Source of the DNA: Pseudomonadota bacterium
GTDB taxonomy: Bacteria; Pseudomonadota; Alphaproteobacteria; Rhizobiales; Methylopilaceae
Direction of reading: 5' to 3'
Assembly (NCBI GenBank): GCA_023430145.1
Contig: JAEZCD010000021.1
Span: 1-13,120 of the forward strand
Length of the DNA: 13,120 nucleotides
Below, in pieces: positions 6,027 through 12,485 of this stretch; the first letter of the stretch is position 1; the number at the start of each line of letters is the position of its first letter. A model generated the notes under the pieces. That model was not told the origin of the DNA. It ran no database searches and saw only the letters and a list, made by a program, of their open reading frames with translations. A program made the position numbers and the translations under genes.

Positions 6027-6491
6027 TCACTCGGCGTGCAGGCCGAGCGTCGAGCGGAAGCGCACGTCGCAGCCGGTAATGCCCCCGAAAGTCTTGATGT
6101 CGCCCTCGATGACGATGGCGGGCGTGCTCTTGTCGATCTTCGCGGGCGTCATCTGCGTGAAGCGGACTTTTACGCCGAGATCGTCGAAATACACGTTGGA
6201 GCCGACATAGCCGGCCTGCACGTCCTCGAACTCCTTGCCGATGGTGCCCTCGGCCGTGAACCCCATACCCGAGAAGCGCTGCAGGAGCACCATGCGCGTC
6301 TCGTCATTGGCGCCGCCGACATTGGCGTGCCGGTAGCGCGTGTTGAAATAGTCGCCCTTGATGAAGCCCTCCTGCGCGCATTGCGGCGTAATGGTCAGGA
6401 AGACCGTGCCGCCGCGCCATTCCGTCACCGCGCTCGCGGCCGAGGTCGTCGCGGCGAGCGCCAGCGCCGCCAGAAGTGCACGCCCGAGCAT
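6027..6491 (-). CDS. Secreted protein of unknown function
   Basis: A 154-residue protein with a Sec signal peptide (hydrophobic residues 4-18, likely cut after SAASA at 21). The mature 133 residues look like an all-beta fold: alternating hydrophobic segments such as GGTVFLTITPQC, TRMVLLQRFSGMGFTAEGTI and TPAIVIEGDIKTFGGITGCD. Two cysteines, C38 and C141, near the two ends of the mature part could form one disulfide. I do not recognise the family. ATG 6491 starts the signal peptide exactly and has GGGACGGGAA just upstream. Codon use is typical of its neighbours. It is monocistronic, converging on the Gly/Tyr-rich gene across repeat C. A periplasmic or extracellular location is well supported; no function can be assigned. 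Confidence 0.8.
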   Translation of the reverse strand: MLGRALLAALALAATTSAASAVTEWRGGTVFLTITPQCAQEGFIKGDYFNTRYRHANVGGANDETRMVLLQRFSGMGFTAEGTIGKEFEDVQAGYVGSNVYFDDLGVKVRFTQMTPAKIDKSTPAIVIEGDIKTFGGITGCDVRFRSTLGLHAE

Positions 6492-6632
6492 TTCCCGTCC
6501 CCCGATGCTTCTCCCTGCGCTGTTGTCTCAGCAATGCTCGGCCGGCGCAAACGCCTCGTCTCTTTCCGCCGCCGCGAGGGCGCCTTTGCGCAGTTCGGGC
6601 TGGTGTGATTCAATCATCTTCTGATCGCGAGG

Positions 6633-6923
6633 TTGACGTCATGGATCGTTCATCGGGGAACTGGGGTTCGTCGCCCGGATGATCGGCCCTCGAAGGTTCT
6701 GCAGCGGAGGTACTGTCTCCTCGCCCGCGACCGCTCCTTCATCTGCCGCTTCCGCAACGAGCTCGTCCGCCCCGGTCTGATGCAGGCGCTGGACAAACTC
6801 GCCCGGCGGATCGGCGAGACGGCGCTGGGCTCGCCCCTCGCGGACCACTCGGCGCGATCCGCCCGCTCTGTCGAGGGAACGGAGTGGGACCGGCCGCAGG
6901 CGCGGAGCCGCATCGCCGCATGA
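6633..6923 (+). pseudogene. Doubtful small ORF or gene remnant ending in ATGA overlap with the methyltransferase
   Basis: The stretch 6492-6919 has no secure gene. One plus-strand frame, open from 6633 (TTG) to a TGA at 6921-6923, has very strong G/C preference at third positions from about 6717 onward (from YCLLARDRSFICRFRNELVR), as real genes here do, while the part before does not. There is no ATG or GTG near where that bias begins; the first in-frame ATG (6780) has no ribosome site. Its stop overlaps the methyltransferase ATG as ATGA, an arrangement typical of coupled genes. Together this suggests the 3' end of a decayed gene, or a short gene with an unusual start. Family not recognised. 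It may still be chance. Confidence 0.25.
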
Positions 6924-7747
6924 CCGCTCCGGCGCAGATCCACCGCATCGACGATCCGGCCGATCTCCGTGTGGCCGACTATCTCGACGTCCGCGAGCGC
7001 GATCTGGTCGGGCGGCGGCGGAAATTCGTCGCCGAAGGAGAGGTGGTGCTGCGCAGCCTGCTCGGCGGGCGGAGCCGCTTCGCCCCCTGTTCGGTGCTGG
7101 TCGCCGAGCATCGCCTCGAGGCGCAGGCGGACCTTCTGGCGCTCGTCCCGACGGACGTGCCGGTCTATGCCGCCGCGCAAGCCGTCCTCGACCGCATCGC
7201 CGGCTTCCACCTGCACCGCGGCCTCTTGGCGATCGGCAGCCGCGGGGCGGAGCCGGGGCTCGCCGAATTCCTGGATGCACTCCCGGTGCGTGCGACCGTC
7301 GTCGTCGCGGTGGGCATCGCCAATCACGACAATGTCGGCGGCATCTTTCGCAACGCCGCCGCCTTCGGGGCGGCCGCCGTGCTGCTCGACGGCGGCAGCT
7401 GTGACCCGCTCTACCGCAAGGCGATCCGCGTCTCCGCCGGCGCCTGTCTGACGGTGCCGTTCGTGCGTGATGGCGGCGCGGTCGATATCCTGGACGCCCT
7501 CGCCGCGGCCGGCTTCGAGGCGCTGGCGCTCAGTCCTGCCGGCGCCGAGCCGCTGCGCGCGGTCTCTCCGCCCGCGCGGACGGCGCTCGTCGTCGGCGCC
7601 GAAGGTCCCGGGCTACCGTCGGAAATCCTGGCAAGGTGCCGCACGGTCGCCATTCCCATGGCGGCCGGGACCGACTCGCTGAACGTCGCCACGGCCGCCG
7701 CGATCGCCCTCTACGGCCTCGCCGAGGGGCGGCCGCGTCAGCCCTGA
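6920..7747 (+). CDS. TrmH/SpoU-family RNA 2'-O-ribose methyltransferase
   Basis: A 275-residue enzyme of the SPOUT superfamily that uses S-adenosylmethionine to methylate a ribose 2'-OH in rRNA or tRNA in the cytosol. The N-terminal part (about 1-120) has the substrate-binding region (RRRKFVAEGEVVLRSLL). The catalytic domain holds all three SpoU motifs: motif 1 NHDNVGGIFRNAAAFGA (135-151, with N138 and catalytic R144), motif 2 VVGAEGPGLP (224-233, with E228), and motif 3 IPMAAGTDSLNVATAAAIAL (245-264), the SAM-binding knot. ATG 6920 places the conserved IDDPADLRVADYLDVRERDL near the N-terminus as in homologues I recall. An upstream in-frame GTG at 6884 with GAGGG before it would add 12 residues and cannot be excluded. 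The target nucleotide is unknown. Its last ten bases overlap the convergent sulfotransferase gene. Confidence 0.92.
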   Translation: MTAPAQIHRIDDPADLRVADYLDVRERDLVGRRRKFVAEGEVVLRSLLGGRSRFAPCSVLVAEHRLEAQADLLALVPTDVPVYAAAQAVLDRIAGFHLHRGLLAIGSRGAEPGLAEFLDALPVRATVVVAVGIANHDNVGGIFRNAAAFGAAAVLLDGGSCDPLYRKAIRVSAGACLTVPFVRDGGAVDILDALAAAGFEALALSPAGAEPLRAVSPPARTALVVGAEGPGLPSEILARCRTVAIPMAAGTDSLNVATAAAIALYGLAEGRPRQP

Positions 7748-9477
7748 TGGCCGACCGGCTCGAGCGGTCGCGGCGCGGCGGCCTGCGGCGATTCCGGCGC
7801 GGCGCCTTCGATCGCGACCGGCGTCTCCTCGTCGCCCGCGTCGAGTGCCGGCGCCATGGTGGCGGCCTCGCGCGGAACCCGAGTCAGGCTCGGCTCGGCG
7901 ACGCTGCCGACGAAGTCGTCGCTGCCGATGATGGCGAACACCGGGTGCCGGCTGGTGGCGACCGCCTCCTCCACATAGGTGCCGACGGCATCCCGCAGGG
8001 TGCCGTTGACCGGGGCGCCGCGGGTGAGCCGGAAGGAGACCGTCCCCGAGGAGATGTCCGTGACGCGGAACTCGACGCGATAGCGGGCGCCGGGCAGCAG
8101 CGGCTTAGCCAGCGTCTGCTTGAGGGCAGTCGACTTCTCGGTCGGCTCGTGCGTGGCGATCCCGTCGGCGACCGTCCAGCCTTCGCCGGGGGTCCAGGCG
8201 TCGGTCTCGAAGGCCGCGTCGGCGAGCAGCTCGCAAAAATTCGCCTCGTCGAGATCCTGGGTGGGGGCGGCGGGCAGGGCCGGGGCTGGCGATGCCCGCT
8301 CGGCCGAGAATCTCTGCGAGAGCGGTCGCTCGCGCCGCGCTGCCCGCGCGGCGCCACCGGCGGGGCCCGGTCTTTCGGTCGTCCGCGGCGGGCGGGGCAG
8401 GGCGGTGACGACCCCGTTCTTGGCGAGCTCCGTCTTCGCCTTCCTGCGCTCCACGCGGCGATCGCCGGCGATCGCCTGCTCGCGCGCGATCCAGAGCTTG
8501 GCGGAGATCTCCATAGCCTCGTCGAGCGTCAGCATCCGCAGCTTCGCCCGACCCTCGGATGGGCTTTCGCGGAACAGGCTCTCGCGGCCGAAAAGCTGCT
8601 CGGCGATGGCCCGGTTGCCGCGCGCGAACAGCCGCCGCCAGATCGACAGCTTCCAGCCCGGCGCGGTCGACTTCGGGCCCTGGCGGATCGCCCGCAGCGT
8701 GTCGATCAGCGCATGGGCGGCGTCGCTCATCGAGCGCTCGTCGGTCGGCAGGTGCTTGTTGATCAGCCGCAGATAAGCGAGGGCCTGCACGTCGAGCCCC
8801 TCATTGCCCGTCGGGGGCCGGACCGGTAGCGCCTCGGGCGGCAAGGCGAGCGCATCGGCGACGTCGTCGTGCAGCGAGCCGCCGACGAACTGCGCCGGGT
8901 CGAGCAGCCGCACGACCATGTTCGCCTCGCCGAAGCTCTGCGCCCACAGATCGAGCGTCCGGCGGTAGTCGTAAGGCCGGCGCTCGGCGAGTCCCTGCAG
9001 CAGCGAGATGTCGCCGACGCGGCCCCGCTTGACCGCATTGGCGTGCCGGCTCACCAGCAGCTCCGATTGCGGCCGCAGGTAGATCAGCACCCGGTCGACC
9101 TCGCCGTGCCGGACGAGCAGGCCGCGCAGGCGCTCGATCTCGCTGCCGTCGCGCAGGTCCCACGAGAGGTCCTCGGCCGACATGACGATGCGCTTGGCAT
9201 CGCTGGCTGCGGCGAAATCGGCCGCGACGGCGGCCGCGAAGGTCTCCCGGAAGGCGCGGACGCCGGCGGCGTCCCTGATGTCGAGTCGCAGCCGGCGCTC
9301 GTCGATGCGGTCCTCCCGCATCGCGTAGACGGCGAGCTTGCCGTGGCTGCGGCGGCCGAAGCTCGACGGCACGTGGACGCCGAACTCGCGCAGCGTTTCA
9401 CGGTTCTCGCCGAGCAGATGGCGGATGGTCGTCGAGCCCGAGTGCGGCAGGCCGATATGCAGGGAGATGGTGGGCAT
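7738..9477 (-). CDS. Sulfotransferase-like protein with C-terminal carbohydrate-binding-like beta-sandwich
   Basis: A 579-residue protein without signal peptide. The N-terminal half resembles sulfotransferases, which move sulfate from PAPS to sugars, lipids or proteins. The 5'-phosphosulfate loop is HIGLPHSGSTTIRHLL (7-22), and the 3'-phosphate motif is LIYLRPQSELLVSRHANAV (131-149), where R135 and S143 have the usual R-x7-S spacing. P-loop position 12 is His where Lys or Arg is common. Residues about 250-350 are helical and charged, 350-410 a Pro/Ala/Arg-rich linker. Residues about 412-534 (WTPGEGWTVADGIATH, LLPGARYRVEFRVTDISSGT, GTYVEEA, FAIIGSDDFVGSV) follow the layout of galactose-binding or CBM4/9-like beta-sandwiches, followed by an acidic, disordered tail. 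Substrate unknown; polysaccharide sulfation or recognition is the inference. No PAPS synthesis or glycosyltransferase genes adjoin. ATG 9477 is required for the P-loop, though no good ribosome site precedes it. Confidence 0.8.
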   Translation of the reverse strand: MPTISLHIGLPHSGSTTIRHLLGENRETLREFGVHVPSSFGRRSHGKLAVYAMREDRIDERRLRLDIRDAAGVRAFRETFAAAVAADFAAASDAKRIVMSAEDLSWDLRDGSEIERLRGLLVRHGEVDRVLIYLRPQSELLVSRHANAVKRGRVGDISLLQGLAERRPYDYRRTLDLWAQSFGEANMVVRLLDPAQFVGGSLHDDVADALALPPEALPVRPPTGNEGLDVQALAYLRLINKHLPTDERSMSDAAHALIDTLRAIRQGPKSTAPGWKLSIWRRLFARGNRAIAEQLFGRESLFRESPSEGRAKLRMLTLDEAMEISAKLWIAREQAIAGDRRVERRKAKTELAKNGVVTALPRPPRTTERPGPAGGAARAARRERPLSQRFSAERASPAPALPAAPTQDLDEANFCELLADAAFETDAWTPGEGWTVADGIATHEPTEKSTALKQTLAKPLLPGARYRVEFRVTDISSGTVSFRLTRGAPVNGTLRDAVGTYVEEAVATSRHPVFAIIGSDDFVGSVAEPSLTRVPREAATMAPALDAGDEETPVAIEGAAPESPQAAAPRPLEPVGHQG

Positions 9478-10131
9478 GGGCGCCAGTCGAGGAGCTTGTC
9501 GGCGCCTCGCCTAGCACGCCGGCCCGCGATCGAAAACGGGGCCGGGGTCGCAAGCCCAAAGCGGGAACGGATTCGTCGAGCCGCCGCTGGGCCTCCGCTC
9601 GAGCCGCGAACGCAAGGGGAACGCATTCGGGTATGCAATCGAACGCAGTCGAGCCGCTTATGGATCGACCGGGAGGTTGCCGGGGATGGACGGCCTGCGA
9701 GCCGCATGCGGGGTGATGTCCGGTACGGCAAATCCGGAGGCGCCCTTCGCCGGGGTGATTCGCGACCGGCGGCCCGTCGCTTGCATCGAGCCTGGAGCCG
9801 ACAGGGAGCTTCGGGGGGAGATCCCTGCGACACTCGTGACACGGGCGCTCATCCCCAGCCGCGCTCCGGTTTCCGTTGACTTCGCCGAGTCGTCCCCCTA
9901 GGAACGCGCGATGGCCGAGGAAGGCACGGCCCCACCGGGTGGGGTACGAGTCATCGACAGAAGGGCCGGAACAGCCGCCTTGCGGAGCGCAAGTGCGAGG
10001 GACACCCGGGAACGGCGTCGGAGCAGCCCGGGTCGAAGCGATCAGAGCAGGACAGCCAACACGCTCTGCCTCTTGGGGAAGGACGCTCGCGCGAGCGGGC
10101 GTGCGGCAGAGTATGAGCAACAGGACGACGC
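9478..10131. other. Gene-free, hairpin-rich region upstream of ptsN
   Basis: These 654 bases separate the divergent sulfotransferase and ptsN starts and contain no frame with convincing coding character. Visible structure comprises repeated words near the sulfotransferase end (TCGAGCCGC at 9576, 9599 and 9649; GGGAACG-ATTCG words at 9563-9575 and 9617-9629, 12 of 13 identical) and a run of hairpins nearer ptsN: CCCCAC/GTGGGG 9930-9944, CTTGCG/CGCAAG 9979-9993, ACCCGGG/CCCGGGT 10004-10033, and CTCTGCC/GGCAGAG 10064-10111 enclosing the palindrome CGCTCGCGCGAGCG (10084-10097). A 71-codon frame from ATG 9686 to 9901 has GGGAGG nine bases upstream, but its third positions are only moderately G/C-rich. 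It may hold a small RNA or a long ptsN leader. No known RNA family was recognised. Confidence 0.5.
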
Positions 10132-10596
10132 ATGCCGCTCAATGATCTCGTCTCGGCGCAGGCCATCATCCCGGCCCTGCGCGCGAACAGCAAGAAGCAG
10201 GTGCTGCAGGAGCTGGCCGCCCGCGCTTCGGAGCTTTCGGGGGTTCCCGAGCGTGAGATCTTCGACACGCTGCTGCAGCGCGAGCGGCTCGGCTCGACCG
10301 GCGTCGGCAACGGCATCGCTATTCCGCACGGCAAGCTCGGCAGCTTCAAGCAGCTGTTCGGCCTCTTCGCGCGATTGGAGCGGCCGATCGACTTCGAGGC
10401 GCTCGACGGCGAGCCGGTCGACCTCGTCTTCGTGCTGCTGGCGCCGGAATCGGCCGGCGCCGATCATTTGAAGGCGCTGGCGCGGATCGCCCGCCTGCTG
10501 CGCGACCCGTCGATCGCCCAGAATTTGCGCAATTCGCGCGACGAGGCGGCGCTCTATGCCGTGCTGACGCAGCCGCTGGCCTCGAACGCCGCCTGA
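10132..10596 (+). CDS. ptsN: Nitrogen-regulatory PTS protein EIIA-Ntr
   Basis: A 154-residue cytosolic phosphocarrier of the nitrogen PTS, which receives phosphate from NPr and acts as a regulator of, among others, potassium uptake and nitrogen or carbon balance rather than in sugar import. The fold is the EIIA fructose/mannitol type. The phosphorylated histidine is H66 in GVGNGIAIPHGKLGSFKQLF, with the family sequence LLQRERLGSTGVG before it and DLVFVLLAPESAGADHLKAL after it, including the conserved H in the DHLKAL segment. Length is normal. ATG 10132 has AGGA six bases upstream. In many alphaproteobacteria ptsN follows the ribosome-hibernation factor gene; here it is alone, preceded by a long non-coding stretch that ends in a stem-loop 20 bases before the start. 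Identity is secure; the unlinked position is unusual. Confidence 0.95.
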   Translation: MPLNDLVSAQAIIPALRANSKKQVLQELAARASELSGVPEREIFDTLLQRERLGSTGVGNGIAIPHGKLGSFKQLFGLFARLERPIDFEALDGEPVDLVFVLLAPESAGADHLKALARIARLLRDPSIAQNLRNSRDEAALYAVLTQPLASNAA

Positions 10597-10614
10597 CCCG
10601 CGGCCTGCGGGTCA
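10594..10614. terminator. Perfect hairpin joining the stop codons of two convergent genes
   Basis: TGACCCGC (10594-10601) pairs over eight base pairs with GCGGGTCA (10607-10614) around a five-base loop. The first three bases are the ptsN stop codon and the last three are the complement of the DUF1150 stop codon, so the dyad joins both gene ends exactly. No T-run follows on either strand, so it is more likely an mRNA 3'-end or Rho-assisted site than a standard intrinsic terminator. Confidence 0.55.
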
Positions 10615-10872
10615 GTGAACGCTGACCGTCTCGATCTCCTGGCTCATCGCATTGGCGATTGCGGCCTCGCGGCTGTCGGCGAGCAGGATCGGCTGGCCGT
10701 CGGCGCCGAGCAGGGCGAACAGCTGCAAGCCGGGCTCGAGCTCGGGCGCCTGCGGGTAGAGGGCGATGATCTCCTCGGAGGACATCGGCTTCACATAGGC
10801 GACGCGGCCGCCGAGCACCGCGAACTCGGCGGCGCTGAAGGGGGCAGTGGCGGACTTCAACTCTTCGTTCAT
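10612..10872 (-). CDS. DUF1150 family protein
   Basis: An 86-residue cytosolic protein with no signal or membrane segment. The sequence fits the DUF1150 family of alphaproteobacteria from end to end: FSAAEFAVLGGRVAYVKPM (about 12-30), SSEEIIALYPQAPELEPGLQ, LFALLGADGQPILLADSREA (about 51-70), and the conserved C-terminus ETVSVH. Members usually sit directly behind a small heat-shock protein gene, as here: the Hsp20 gene ends 28 bases upstream, and AGGAG lies about eight bases before ATG 10872, so the two are surely co-transcribed. The biochemical role is unknown. A part in the heat-shock response, perhaps with Hsp20, is inferred from the repeated gene pairing only. Confidence 0.92.
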   Translation of the reverse strand: MNEELKSATAPFSAAEFAVLGGRVAYVKPMSSEEIIALYPQAPELEPGLQLFALLGADGQPILLADSREAAIANAMSQEIETVSVH

Positions 10873-10900
10873 CAGGCTACTCCTGCTTCGGCCGCACAGG

Positions 10901-11356
10901 TCAGGCGCGGACGGCTATTTCAACCCGCTTGGCGTTCGCTTGCCGATCCGGACGGGCGAGGTCGATGGTCAAGAGCCCGTTCTGGAGGTGAGCGCCCAGT
11001 ACCTCAACGCCCTCGGCGAGCGGAAAGGTCCGCTGGAAGGATCGCGCCGCAATGCCGCGATGCAGGAACTCCCGCGCTGCCTCTCCGGCCGGCCGGCGGC
11101 CGCAGAGCTTGAGCTGTCCCGCCTCCAGCCGAAGCTCGAGGTCGTCCGCGGCGAAGCCGGCGACCGCGACGGTGATGCGCAGCCGTTCCGGCTCGCCCGC
11201 GGCGGCGAAGATCCGCTCGACATCGTAGGGCGGATAGCCCTCCTGCCGCGACCCGCACCCCGTCTCCGACAGGCCGATGACGAGGGCGCTCGCGACGATT
11301 CGGGGCATCGGCTCCAAGTCCTTGCATTCAAGCGACTTGCGGCGGAGCCCTGCCAT
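10901..11356 (-). CDS. Small heat-shock protein, Hsp20/alpha-crystallin family (IbpA-like)
   Basis: A 151-residue holdase chaperone that binds unfolding proteins under heat stress. The alpha-crystallin domain runs from YPPYDVERI (41-49) through ITVAVAGFAADDLEL (61-75), FLHRGIAARSFQRTFPLAEG (97-116) and GAHLQNGLLTIDLARP (121-136), and the C-terminal V-E-I (145-147) is the I-x-I anchor. The N-terminal arm is odd: where homologues I recall have about 35-40 residues including GFDEIERALDRV, this one has MPRIVASALVIGLSETGCGS, shorter and lacking that helix. ATG 11356 has AAAGGAG five bases upstream; ATG 11308 (MPRIV) is also possible and nearer the usual family start. It leads the DUF1150 gene and appears to have its own RpoH-type promoter although it follows ugpC on the same strand. 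Confidence 0.88.
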   Translation of the reverse strand: MAGLRRKSLECKDLEPMPRIVASALVIGLSETGCGSRQEGYPPYDVERIFAAAGEPERLRITVAVAGFAADDLELRLEAGQLKLCGRRPAGEAAREFLHRGIAARSFQRTFPLAEGVEVLGAHLQNGLLTIDLARPDRQANAKRVEIAVRA

Positions 11357-11379
11357 AGGCGCTCCTTTGCATGCAGCCG

Positions 11380-11408
11380 ATATGGCCACGGCGGGGCTCC
11401 CCCGCAAG
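11380..11408 (-). promoter_or_regulatory. Candidate RpoH (sigma-32) promoter of the Hsp20-DUF1150 unit
   Basis: On the minus strand, CTTGCG (11408-11403) and CCATAT (11385-11380) are separated by 17 bases, close to the heat-shock promoter pattern CTTGAA and CCATAT of alphaproteobacteria. The predicted transcript would begin about 16 bases before the Hsp20 ATG, leaving room for AAAGGAG but not for a long RNA thermometer. The -35 element begins five bases after the ugpC stop. The spacer contains a perfect dyad, GCGGGG-CTC-CCCCGC (11391-11405), reaching into the -35. Confidence 0.6.
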
Positions 11409-11412
11409 GCGC

Positions 11413-12483
<1,071 letters not shown>

Positions 12484-12485
12484 GC

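Noticed and set aside
6633..6655. TTGACG at 6633 as a -35 box for the methyltransferase
   Set aside because: No acceptable -10 element at 16-18 bases downstream.
7636..8829. Plus-strand frames opposite the sulfotransferase gene
   Set aside because: Arg/Gly-rich antisense shadows with no domain; the minus-strand frame has clear sulfotransferase motifs.
9699..9731. Resemblance of GAGCCGCATGCGGGG-type sequence to group II intron domain V
   Set aside because: The likeness comes from the palindrome CCGCATGCGG; the hairpin is shorter than a real domain V, the lower stem has mismatches, and no reverse transcriptase or intron boundary is present.
9677..9901. Small plus-strand ORF with GGGAGG upstream of ATG 9686
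   Set aside because: Only moderate G/C at third positions, no recognisable domain, and it lies in a region where several frames are open by chance; mentioned within the gene-free region instead.
9398..10120. Long minus-strand frame across the region before ptsN
   Set aside because: It overlaps the start of the sulfotransferase gene, has arginine/proline/serine-rich shadow composition and no ribosome site or domain.
11251..11308. Lipoprotein-like motif in the Hsp20 N-terminus (ALVIGLSETGC)
   Set aside because: The residues before the cysteine (E-T-G-C) do not fit a lipobox, and Hsp20 proteins are cytosolic.
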